From Mailhella sp. (GTDB lineage: Bacteria > Desulfobacterota > Desulfovibrionia > Desulfovibrionales > Desulfovibrionaceae), in NCBI GenBank assembly GCA_017940105.1, contig JAGAZG010000113.1:1-30437 (forward strand): DNA of 30,437 bases, written 5' to 3'. Numbering within the stretch: position 1 is the stretch's first letter; the number at the start of each line of letters is the position of its first letter. The position numbers were made by a program, and so were the translations under genes. The notes under the pieces are model-generated. The model saw only the letters and a program-made list of their open reading frames with translations. It ran no database searches and was not told where the DNA came from. Shown here one piece after another: positions 1-6,441 of the stretch.

Positions 1-1
1 G

Positions 2-931
2 GTGGACGTTTACGGCAACGTCACCTCCACGCCGATGAAGTTCGAGAAACCCGTCGAAAACCTGGGCGAGGCCGATGCGAGAAAACTCGTCGATGAATCC
101 GCCAGGAACCTCGGCGTCAATCTGACCGGCGCCCAGAAGCGCGAGGCGGTGCAGCTTCTCCGGACGCACGGCACGAACATGTACGCGAAGAACGCGCAGC
201 TTTTCGCGGGATTCCTCGTCCAGATCACCGCCAGGAACTACAGCGCGCAGGCCAAGACGGCGATGGCGTCCGAAACCGCCGCGAGCATCCGCGAATGGCG
301 CGATTTCGGCTTCGGCGACACGGGGATCGCCGCCTTCGCCAACGCCGCCAAAGACTACGCCAACTCCGTCATTCGCGACTACATGCAGCCGGGCAATGAC
401 AACAAGTTCACGGACAACGTTTTCGACACCATGTCTACCGATGCGAACCGTGCGACCTATATTCTGGGCGGCACGACCTATGCCCTCAAGCCCGCAGCCG
501 AACTCATCCCCGCGTTCAAGGCCCTCGTCCCCGACCCGAAAAAGCAGAAGGCGATCTCGGCCTGGACCAACCAGCTCTGCATGAACACGATCCTCACACC
601 CGCCAGCCACCTTCCGTTCCCAACCGGCGTGGCGGCCAGCGGGCTCCCTGGTTTCGGCGCGCTCGTCAACCGCAGCCTGCTGAGCGGCACCTTCCAGGTC
701 CATGTCCTCGATACGACCGGCCACGGCCTCGTCCACGACCTGAAGATCTCGCCTGACGGCCGGACCGCCACGATCACGCAGACCCTGTCGGCCGACCTGG
801 ACGCCCCAGGCTCGAACATGAACCAGAAGGTCAGCTTCGGCCAGGTCACGTTCTCGCAGCGCCTCGTCATCGACCTCGAACCCGAAATCCCGGCCGTCGT
901 TGACTACAAGCTCTCGCAGACCATCGGATAG
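2..931 (+). CDS. Unknown protein, C-terminal part; candidate type III effector
   Basis: The reading frame is open from the left edge, so the N-terminus lies outside the window and only about 309 residues are visible. I do not recognise the family. The first ~180 residues look helical and Ala/Asn-rich. The last ~90 residues look like beta strands, with alternating hydrophobic and polar residues and several short Thr/Asp-rich stretches. I see no membrane segment and no enzyme motif. The only functional hint is context: the stop codon is followed at once by a chaperone remnant and an intact CesT-like type III secretion chaperone, an arrangement typical of a secreted effector or translocator with its cognate chaperone. 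Base composition is clearly richer in GC than the genes after 1.9 kb. The coding call is firm; the effector role is inference. Confidence 0.6.
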   Translation: MDVYGNVTSTPMKFEKPVENLGEADARKLVDESARNLGVNLTGAQKREAVQLLRTHGTNMYAKNAQLFAGFLVQITARNYSAQAKTAMASETAASIREWRDFGFGDTGIAAFANAAKDYANSVIRDYMQPGNDNKFTDNVFDTMSTDANRATYILGGTTYALKPAAELIPAFKALVPDPKKQKAISAWTNQLCMNTILTPASHLPFPTGVAASGLPGFGALVNRSLLSGTFQVHVLDTTGHGLVHDLKISPDGRTATITQTLSADLDAPGSNMNQKVSFGQVTFSQRLVIDLEPEIPAVVDYKLSQTIG

Positions 932-944
932 GAAAGAAACCGCC

Positions 945-1055
945 ATGGCCTTCAATGAACGCATCGCAAGCTTTGCCGTGCGCCACGGGATCGCGGACCT
1001 TTCCGCCGGGTGGTCCGCCGTCGCAAATATCCGCTTCGGGCGGCACATCGACTGA
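945..1055 (+). pseudogene. Truncated type III chaperone copy (36 codons)
   Basis: An ATG at 945 follows an AGGAAAG ribosome-binding site at the end of the preceding gene and opens a 36-residue frame ending in TGA at 1053-1055. Its first 22 residues align without gaps to the first 22 residues of the intact chaperone starting at 1075, with 12 identities including F3, E5, I7, A8, F10, A11, G15, I16, L19, A21 and G22. After that the similarity fades and the frame stops. This looks like the 5' end of a duplicated chaperone gene that has lost the rest. It could still be translated as a short leader that couples translation to the downstream chaperone. Confidence 0.5.
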
Positions 1056-1074
1056 CAGCAAAGGAACCGAGACA

Positions 1075-1548
1075 ATGACATTCGAAGAACTCATCGCGGC
1101 GTTCGCCGCAACGTATGGAATCGAGGGACTTGAAGCCGGAAACGGCGCCGCCACGCTGGACGTCGACGGCATGGAGGTGAGCATCCTTTACGACGGTCCC
1201 GCGAATACCGTGACGCTCTGCGGCGAAATCGGCGAGCCGTCGGCGACAGCAGAGGGCCGTTTCGGCGAGGTCATGCTGCAGGCGAACTTTCTCTTCAGGG
1301 GCACGGAGGGCGCGACGCTCGCCCAGGATCCCGAAACCAGAGCCTTCGCCATCGTGCGCGCCCTTGAGCTTTCCGGGCTGGATTTGGACGCCTTTTCGGA
1401 GGCGGTGGAGCGCTTCGTCAACCAGCTGGAGCGCTGGAAGCGTCTCCTAGCTGATTTCCGCCCCATCATGCTTCAGGGAGCGCAGCAGGCGGAGACGGAG
1501 GACTCCGGGATACCCATGCAGCTCGACCAGCGCTTCCTCAAGGTGTAA
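1075..1548 (+). CDS. Type III secretion chaperone, CesT/Tir-chaperone-like
   Basis: The product is a 157-residue acidic protein with the class I type III chaperone layout: an N-terminal helix (FEELIAAFAATYGIEGL), a central strand region (residues ~20-75), the family's 'LARDPET'-like turn (here LAQDPETRAFAIVRALEL, ~residues 82-99), and a C-terminal helix (FVNQLERWKRLLADF). Such proteins act as cytoplasmic dimers that bind the N-terminal region of an effector and deliver it to the injectisome. The start at 1075 is preferred because AAGGAACC lies at the correct distance upstream; a longer frame from 955 would overlap the chaperone remnant and has a low-complexity N-terminus. No injectisome structural gene is visible, so the rest of the system must lie to the left or elsewhere. 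Confidence 0.7.
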   Translation: MTFEELIAAFAATYGIEGLEAGNGAATLDVDGMEVSILYDGPANTVTLCGEIGEPSATAEGRFGEVMLQANFLFRGTEGATLAQDPETRAFAIVRALELSGLDLDAFSEAVERFVNQLERWKRLLADFRPIMLQGAQQAETEDSGIPMQLDQRFLKV

Positions 1549-1905
1549 GACTGCCAGGGCGAAAGCGACCGTTGCGCTCCTAGTGCGCTTTATGGGCGCA
1601 ACTCAAAATTATTTTGCCATGACAGCAAGCTCATGCTCGAAAGACACTGCAGGCGCATTCCTATTACGAGACATTGCATTTCGTTCCCGGCGGCGAGGAC
1701 GACGGCCGGAAAAAGAATGAGCGCAAGGAAGAAGGCAGTACCATCAGCATACGAATGCAGACGTGATGCTATGTTCCGATCTCCACAGCTGGAAAAATTC
1801 GACGATATGTAAAGGGCATTATGTTGATTAGCCGTTTAGTTGCAGATTAGCCCGGCCTTGCCGGAGAGTATACTGCCATAACATCAAGTGAAAAGGAGCG
1901 CGTCC
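1549..1905. other. Gap without a convincing gene
   Basis: This stretch of about 357 bases separates the GC-rich effector/chaperone block from the rest of the window. It contains a weak hairpin (GTTGCGC at 1571-1577 pairing with GCGCAAC at 1596-1602, followed by an A/T-rich stretch) that might end transcription of the chaperone gene. A frame open from 1623 to 1766 without a usable ATG and a 31-codon ATG frame at 1717-1812 overlap each other; both may be decayed gene remains. A TATACT hexamer at 1869-1874 could be a -10 element for the iron-sulfur gene at 1906, but no good -35 lies at the right distance. Confidence 0.4.
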
Positions 1906-2613
1906 ATGATCCGGAAGATCATCCGTATCGACGAAGAAAAGTGCAATGGCTGCGGCCTGTGCGCTGCGGCCTGCCACGAAGGCGCCATCGATATCGTTGG
2001 CGGCAAGGCAAAGCTGATGCGAGAGCATTTTTGCGATGGCTTTGGCGACTGCCTGCCAAACTGCCCAACCGGAGCCATCACCTTTGAGGAGCGTGATGCA
2101 CCCGCATACGATGAAAATGCCGTGCAGGAAGCAAAGCAGAAGAAAAGGGGCATAAAGCCTCTGCCTTACGGAGGCGTATGCCCCGGTTCAAGCATGGCGC
2201 AGTTCGACCGCGGCACTGAGGCCGTCCCTGCCGGCGTTGCCAGCCAGGTCTCCCGGCTCGCCCAGTGGCCCTGCCAGCTCAAGCTGCTGCCAACGCAGGC
2301 TCCGTTTTTCAACGGCGCAAAGCTGCTCATCGCGGCGGACTGCACGGCCTACGCCTACGCTGGCATGCACGAGGATTTTATGAAGGGCAGGGTGACCGTG
2401 ATAGGCTGCCCCAAGCTGGACGCTATCGATTATACAGGAAAGCTCACGGAAATCATTGCGGGTAACGATATCAGGAATGTGACCATCGTGCGCATGGATG
2501 TGCCCTGTTGCGGCGGCCTGCAGCGGGCGGCGGAAACGGCGCTGAGAAATAGTGGAAAATTCCTTCCCTGGCAGGTAGTCACGATCTCACGTGACGGCAG
2601 GATACTTGATTGA
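1906..2613 (+). CDS. 4Fe-4S ferredoxin-domain protein
   Basis: The product is a 235-residue cytoplasmic iron-sulfur protein. The N-terminal ferredoxin domain has a complete CxxCxxCxxxC motif at C13, C16, C19 and C23. The second motif is C43-x5-C49-x3-C53-P, so the usual second cysteine is replaced by Phe46; this leaves an incomplete classical second cluster. The remaining ~170 residues contain further cysteines (GVCPG, ADCTAY, IGCPK, VPCCGG) that may bind another cluster or a metal. Proteins of this type occur in anaerobes, some next to the hybrid-cluster protein gene, and presumably transfer electrons; no partner enzyme is adjacent here. The start at 1906 is chosen because AAAAGGAG precedes it with good spacing. 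The exact redox partner is unknown. Confidence 0.8.
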   Translation: MIRKIIRIDEEKCNGCGLCAAACHEGAIDIVGGKAKLMREHFCDGFGDCLPNCPTGAITFEERDAPAYDENAVQEAKQKKRGIKPLPYGGVCPGSSMAQFDRGTEAVPAGVASQVSRLAQWPCQLKLLPTQAPFFNGAKLLIAADCTAYAYAGMHEDFMKGRVTVIGCPKLDAIDYTGKLTEIIAGNDIRNVTIVRMDVPCCGGLQRAAETALRNSGKFLPWQVVTISRDGRILD

Positions 2614-2667
2614 CCCATTAAAACAACTTCAGGCATTCTCAGCATCTGAAAGAAGGGAGATAGGCTT

Positions 2668-3099
2668 ATGGAATACAGAAAATTTGGCGATACCTATGTG
2701 CTTAGGCTGGACAGGGGCGAAGAGATTGTTTCTTCCCTTGTCGAACTGAGCAGTAAAGAAAATGTGTGCCTTGCTGCGGTTGAGGGTCTGGGGGCTGCGG
2801 ATCATGTTGTCGTTGGCCTTTACGACGTTGGCAGCCGCGTCTACCACAAGACGGAACTGACGGGTCCGATGGAGATCACTTCTCTGACGGGCAGCATAAC
2901 AAGAAAAGACGGCAAACCGTATCTTCACCTTCACATCAACGTCTGCAACCAGCAGATGCAGGTTTTTGGAGGGCATTTGAATGAATGCCGCATTTCAGCA
3001 ACGGCCGAAATCTTCATACGCGAAGTGCCTGGTGAAGTCGGGAGGCGGCTGGATGAAGAGGTGACGGGTCTGAATCTGTTCCGCTTTCTGGAAAAGTAG
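2668..3099 (+). CDS. PPC/DUF296-domain protein
   Basis: The 143-residue product fits the PPC (plants and prokaryotes conserved, DUF296) fold for its whole length. The family is marked by the strand 'AAVEGLGAADHVVVGLYD' around residues 36-53 and by the histidine cluster LHLHI followed by GGHL (residues ~90-103), which in related structures binds a metal ion. Bacterial PPC proteins are trimers of uncertain function and are often called DNA-binding by analogy to plant AT-hook proteins; there is no AT-hook here. A strong AAGGGAG site precedes the ATG, 54 bases after the iron-sulfur gene, so the two may be co-transcribed. Confidence 0.8.
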   Translation: MEYRKFGDTYVLRLDRGEEIVSSLVELSSKENVCLAAVEGLGAADHVVVGLYDVGSRVYHKTELTGPMEITSLTGSITRKDGKPYLHLHINVCNQQMQVFGGHLNECRISATAEIFIREVPGEVGRRLDEEVTGLNLFRFLEK

Positions 3100-3156
3100 T
3101 TCTGCTTTTCATGGAACATTTTTCTGCACGTCATTTCTGCAGATGTCATATGCATG

Positions 3157-3191
3157 CCGCTTTTGACCGTCTGACAGGCGATCAAAAGCGG
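3157..3191. terminator. Hairpin between convergent genes
   Basis: A perfect 10-bp inverted repeat (CCGCTTTTGA at 3157-3166, TCAAAAGCGG at 3182-3191) with a 15-base loop lies between the PPC gene and the oppositely oriented mop gene. It has no strong T-tract on either side, so intrinsic termination may be weak. Confidence 0.4.
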
Positions 3192-3232
3192 TACGGTTTA
3201 AGGAGGGTAGAAAGGCGGATTATGGCGTCATT

Positions 3233-3652
3233 TTAATCCGTTGCGACCATGACGGAAGATGCTTTGATAACGGCCAGTGCTTTAGCTCCTGGCTGAAGAT
3301 TAAGGTCTTCAACAGACTTGTTGGTAATGGAAGCAGAAATGATGCTTCCACCCATGATCTTGATTTTCACAATGGCGTTGACAGCCCCTTTTTCAACGCT
3401 GACAACGTCGCCTGAAAACTGGTTGCGTGCGCTCAGGGGAAGGCGGTCGCCGAGGCCGACCATGACTTCAGAGGCTTTGATGACGGCGCTTGCGCTTTTT
3501 CCAGGTTCGAGCCCCAGTTCCTTGATGGAGGCCATGGTGATCACTGAGCTGATCAGGGCGCCGTTCACGTCAATGGTCACGATGCCGTTGACGGCTCCGG
3601 CTGTTACGCTGGCTACAGTGCCGGCAAAGATGTTTCTTGCGCTGAGTTTCAT
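3233..3652 (-). CDS. mop: Di-Mop molybdenum/tungsten-binding protein
   Basis: The 139-residue product is two tandem Mop (molbindin/TOBE-type) domains, residues ~1-67 and ~72-139. Each contains the pattern LSARN-x-F-x-G-x-V, then GAVN-x-IV and a closing ASAVIKAS-VMV segment. Molbindins of this kind assemble into hexamers or trimers that hold molybdate or tungstate in the cytoplasm as a store or buffer. AAGGAA lies 7 bases before the ATG. The gene is 76 bases downstream of tupA on the same strand, so the pair probably forms one transcription unit for uptake and storage of the oxyanion. Confidence 0.9.
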   Translation of the reverse strand: MKLSARNIFAGTVASVTAGAVNGIVTIDVNGALISSVITMASIKELGLEPGKSASAVIKASEVMVGLGDRLPLSARNQFSGDVVSVEKGAVNAIVKIKIMGGSIISASITNKSVEDLNLQPGAKALAVIKASSVMVATD

Positions 3653-3728
3653 GCAAGTATTCCTTCTTAATAGTGATTGGGCAATGCTGAAGAGATCTCG
3701 TCAGGCGCAGAGCTGTTAAAAAACGCCT

Positions 3729-4574
3729 TTACTTTTTGTGCTTGGCGTTCCACTGGTCAGAATTCGGGAAAAACAGCGGCTGACCGTATTTATCCTTGCC
3801 AAAGTCGCGTATGATAGTCTGGGCTTCGTCTCCTACGACCCAGTCTGCAAACTTAAGAGCTTCTTCCTTATGAATGGCAGGAAATTTTTCGGGGTTGATG
3901 CGAATGACCGCTATAAGATTGAGCATAAGCGGATCAGCTTCCATCAGGGGAACGAGTGAAATCGTGTCCTTGAGCGTCAGCCACGTTGCCCTGTCCATCA
4001 GGGTGTAGGCCTGCTTTTCTTCTGCATACAGCGTGGTAGCCTTGTTGCCTTTGGAGCCTCCTTCCCATACTTCATACCAGCTGCCCGAAGGCTGTATTCC
4101 TGCAGCTGCCCAGATGTCCATTTCTTTGACATGCGTGCCAGATTTGTCCCCGCGGGAAACAAAATGCACTTTGGCAGCCGCCAGCTTTGCCATGGCTTCG
4201 GTGACGCTTTTCATGCCTTTTATGCCTGCAGGGTCAGCCTTAGGGCCAAGAATGACAAAATCGTTGTACATCACGTCACGGCGGTCAATGCCAAAGCCAG
4301 CAGCGCAGAATGCGTCTTCAAGCTTGCGGGCATGCACCATGACAAGGTCAAAATTTCCGCTTTCTGCTTTTTTCAGGGTTGCGCCCGTACCTGCTTTTTC
4401 GATGGTTATGGCAATGCCTGTTTTTTGAGAAAACGTGTCTGCCAGCAGGGGAAGCATACCCGCATCGACAGGACCGATCGTGCTCGATATGCGTAATGTT
4501 TCTGCGGCCTGGGCAGAAAGCGCGCATAAGGCGAGACCCATGACGGTAAGAATGCTGTTGCGCAAAAAGTTCAT
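3729..4574 (-). CDS. tupA: Tungstate ABC transporter, periplasmic binding protein
   Basis: The product (281 residues) begins with a signal peptide: a short basic end, a hydrophobic stretch and ALSAQAAE with likely cleavage after AQA. The mature part matches the TupA family: an early ISSTIGPVDAG segment, GTGATLKKAESGNFDLVMVHA, VMYNDFVILGPKADPAGI, the family motif SRGDKSGTHVKE that contributes oxyanion ligands, and a C-terminal KYGQPLFFP. It would capture tungstate (or molybdate) in the periplasm for an ABC importer. The start at 4574 is supported by GGAGG five bases upstream; an upstream TTG is less likely. The permease (tupB) and ATPase (tupC) genes, normally adjacent, are absent here. Confidence 0.9.
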   Translation of the reverse strand: MNFLRNSILTVMGLALCALSAQAAETLRISSTIGPVDAGMLPLLADTFSQKTGIAITIEKAGTGATLKKAESGNFDLVMVHARKLEDAFCAAGFGIDRRDVMYNDFVILGPKADPAGIKGMKSVTEAMAKLAAAKVHFVSRGDKSGTHVKEMDIWAAAGIQPSGSWYEVWEGGSKGNKATTLYAEEKQAYTLMDRATWLTLKDTISLVPLMEADPLMLNLIAVIRINPEKFPAIHKEEALKFADWVVGDEAQTIIRDFGKDKYGQPLFFPNSDQWNAKHKK

Positions 4575-4609
4575 GCCAACCTCCAATAATGATATTTATG
4601 TCTGAGGCC

Positions 4610-4633
4610 ATAAGGCAAAACAATATGCCTTAT
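4610..4633. promoter_or_regulatory. Candidate operator dyad upstream of tupA
   Basis: A perfect 8-bp inverted repeat (ATAAGGCA, 8-base spacer, TGCCTTAT) lies 36-59 bases upstream of the tupA start in an A/T-rich region. Its position fits binding of a dimeric regulator, plausibly a ModE/TunR-type oxyanion sensor, but I cannot match it to a known consensus from memory. Confidence 0.4.
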
Positions 4634-4765
4634 TTTTCATATATGCCGTAATAAAACTTTTGCATTATGATTAATTAAACATATAGACGAAGATTTGCCG
4701 TTTCGTCATGATGCAGGAGGCATTCATTCATTGTTATCAAGCGTTGCTGTACGCGCCTGATATGC

Positions 4766-5665
4766 ATGCAAACCATAATAAGACGAAGCCGCATGTACTT
4801 TCCTGTCGCAGATATTGAGTGCACACCGCTGCTGCCTTTTGGTGTGGCGGCGCTGATCTCATTTTTTACGTCCATGGGCGGAATATCGGGCGCTTTTTTG
4901 CTGCTGCCGTTTCAGATGAGCGTGCTGGGCTATGTGAACCCCGGTGTCAGCGCCACCAACCAGCTTTTTAATATCATGGCCTGTCCGGCAGGAATCTGGC
5001 GGTATTGGAGGGAAGGCCGACTGCTCTGGCCCGTTGCCCTGACCATAGCTGCCGGCACGCTTCCAGGCGTTTTCCTTGGGGCAGTCATACGCATCATGTT
5101 CCTGCCCGACCCCGGACAGTTTAAAGTGTTTGCAGGCGTTGTGCTGCTGTTCATAGGTGGGCGCGTGGCATGCTCTATGCGGGGGGGGGCACATTCTTCG
5201 CTGAACCTGAGCCGCAAGGGAACAGTGAAGGTCACAAGCTATGGGATCAGCGGCATGTCATTCACGTTTCAGGGTGGCCAGTATGACCTGTCGACAAAGG
5301 CTCTTTTGCTATTGAGCATGGCGGTCGGTTTGGTCGGCGGCATCTACGGCATTGGCGGAGGCGCAATCATGGCCCCGTTCCTCATTTCTTTCTTTGGCAT
5401 CCCGGTCTACGTAACCGCAGGGGCTACGCTTATGGCCACGGCTCTTACTTCGCTTGCCGGAGTCTTGTTTTTCAGCCTGCTTTCCCCGCTGTATCCGAAC
5501 CTGTCGGTGGCGCCGGACTGGAGGCTCGGCCTGCTGATTGGCTGCGGAGGCATGCTTGGCATGTATTTCGGGGCGCGCTGCCAGAAGTTTGTTCCTGACC
5601 GCATCATTAAGCTGGTGCTTGCTGTGGTGTTGCTTTGCGTGGCGTTTTGCTACATGGCATGGTAA
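4766..5665 (+). CDS. TauE/SafE-family anion permease
   Basis: The product is a polytopic inner-membrane protein of about 299 residues with roughly eight hydrophobic segments, arranged as two related halves. Each half opens with a Gly-rich signature (FTSMGGISGAFLLLPF and GLVGGIYGIGGGAIMAPFL), which is characteristic of the TauE/SafE family of sulfite, sulfonate or sulfoacetate exporters. The start is uncertain: ATG at 4766 and at 4793 are both possible and neither has a strong ribosome-binding site. It is divergent from tupA, about 190 bases away, and convergent with the hsp20 gene. A run of nine G lies at 5181-5189 in the loop between the halves, so slippage there would truncate the protein. 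Confidence 0.85.
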   Translation: MQTIIRRSRMYFPVADIECTPLLPFGVAALISFFTSMGGISGAFLLLPFQMSVLGYVNPGVSATNQLFNIMACPAGIWRYWREGRLLWPVALTIAAGTLPGVFLGAVIRIMFLPDPGQFKVFAGVVLLFIGGRVACSMRGGAHSSLNLSRKGTVKVTSYGISGMSFTFQGGQYDLSTKALLLLSMAVGLVGGIYGIGGGAIMAPFLISFFGIPVYVTAGATLMATALTSLAGVLFFSLLSPLYPNLSVAPDWRLGLLIGCGGMLGMYFGARCQKFVPDRIIKLVLAVVLLCVAFCYMAW

Positions 5666-5722
5666 GGCTTGTGCCAGACCTTTAGCGCGGCGATGGCCGT
5701 GTCGATAATATTAATATCAAAA

Positions 5723-5764
5723 GCCTCACAGCGTAAAAATACGCTGTGAGGCTTTATTTTTTTT
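5723..5764. terminator. Strong intrinsic terminator, bidirectional
   Basis: A perfect 13-bp stem (GCCTCACAGCGTA at 5723-5735, TACGCTGTGAGGC at 5740-5752) with an AAAA loop is followed by a T-rich tract on the plus strand. On the minus strand the stem is followed by TTTT. It separates the convergent permease and hsp20 genes. Confidence 0.9.
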
Positions 5765-5779
5765 ACCGGTTTTTGGCGT

Positions 5780-6214
5780 TTATGCCACGGTAATCAGTTT
5801 TTTCTCGGGAGCCTTGGGGGCCGGTTCCTTAGGCATGGAGAGCCGCAGTATGCCGTCTTCAAATTTAGCTGTGACATCCTTTGGTTCAAGTGCTTCGCCT
5901 ACATAGAAGGATCGGCTGCAAGAGCCGGAACAGCGTTCTCTGCGCAGGTACTGTCCCTTTTCGTTCTTTTCGTCTTTCTCTTCATTCTTTGCTGCCGTGA
6001 TGGTCAGGTATCCGCCATCCAGCTCAATTTTAACATCTTCCTTTCTGAAGCCTGGGAGGTCAACGTCCAGTTCGTAGGTCTTGTCCAGTTCGCGGACATC
6101 CGTCTTCATGAGGTTCTGGGCCTTATTCCCAAAGAATACGTCATTCATGGCCGTAAACGGATGGGAACCAAAAAATGTGTCAAATAAACTTTCACCAAAA
6201 ACGCTGGGCAACAT
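5780..6214 (-). CDS. Small heat-shock protein, Hsp20/alpha-crystallin
   Basis: The 144-residue product has an alpha-crystallin domain from about residue 37 to 130. It runs from TDVRELDKTYELDVDLPGFRKEDV through the LTITAAKNEE strand to the conserved FEDGILRLSMPK end, followed by a short tail with the I-x-V-like KLITVA that helps oligomer assembly. It is an ATP-independent cytoplasmic holdase. In the beta5-loop region the usual aromatic positions are replaced to give RCSGSCSRSF, so two cysteines sit four residues apart. AAGGAG lies 9 bases before the ATG. The upstream region holds a possible promoter but no obvious CIRCE element. Confidence 0.93.
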   Translation of the reverse strand: MLPSVFGESLFDTFFGSHPFTAMNDVFFGNKAQNLMKTDVRELDKTYELDVDLPGFRKEDVKIELDGGYLTITAAKNEEKDEKNEKGQYLRRERCSGSCSRSFYVGEALEPKDVTAKFEDGILRLSMPKEPAPKAPEKKLITVA

Positions 6215-6379
6215 AGTAAAAACTCCTTACTTGAATTTAGTGCAATCCAAGCTGGAACGCGCTTCTGCGCTTTCCTCGTTATCTTCATTATAGTGAAAAA
6301 GCTGTAGTGGAGATAATTACTTTGCACCATTTCTGAATAACTTCGATTTTGTATTGAATCTATGTCATTCAGGCATGCA

Positions 6380-6410
6380 CTTATAGTAAGATCGCTTTTG
6401 AATATGTCAA
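6380..6410 (-). promoter_or_regulatory. Candidate promoter for hsp20
   Basis: On the minus strand a perfect TTGACA (complement of 6405-6410) is followed after 19 bases by TATAAG (complement of 6380-6385). The spacing is longer than optimal. It would give a 5' leader of about 160 bases before the hsp20 start. A separate TATAAT (complement of 6287-6292) lies closer but lacks a good -35. Confidence 0.35.
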
Positions 6411-6441
6411 TGACTTTGATGCATTTTTTTTTATGTTTCAC

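Noticed and set aside
1717..1812. A 31-codon ATG frame in the gap after the chaperone gene
   Set aside because: No ribosome-binding site of quality, no recognisable family, and it overlaps another open frame; kept only as a possible gene remnant.
4610..4633. Reading the dyad upstream of tupA as a terminator
   Set aside because: No gene ends at this place on either strand; its position in front of tupA fits an operator better.
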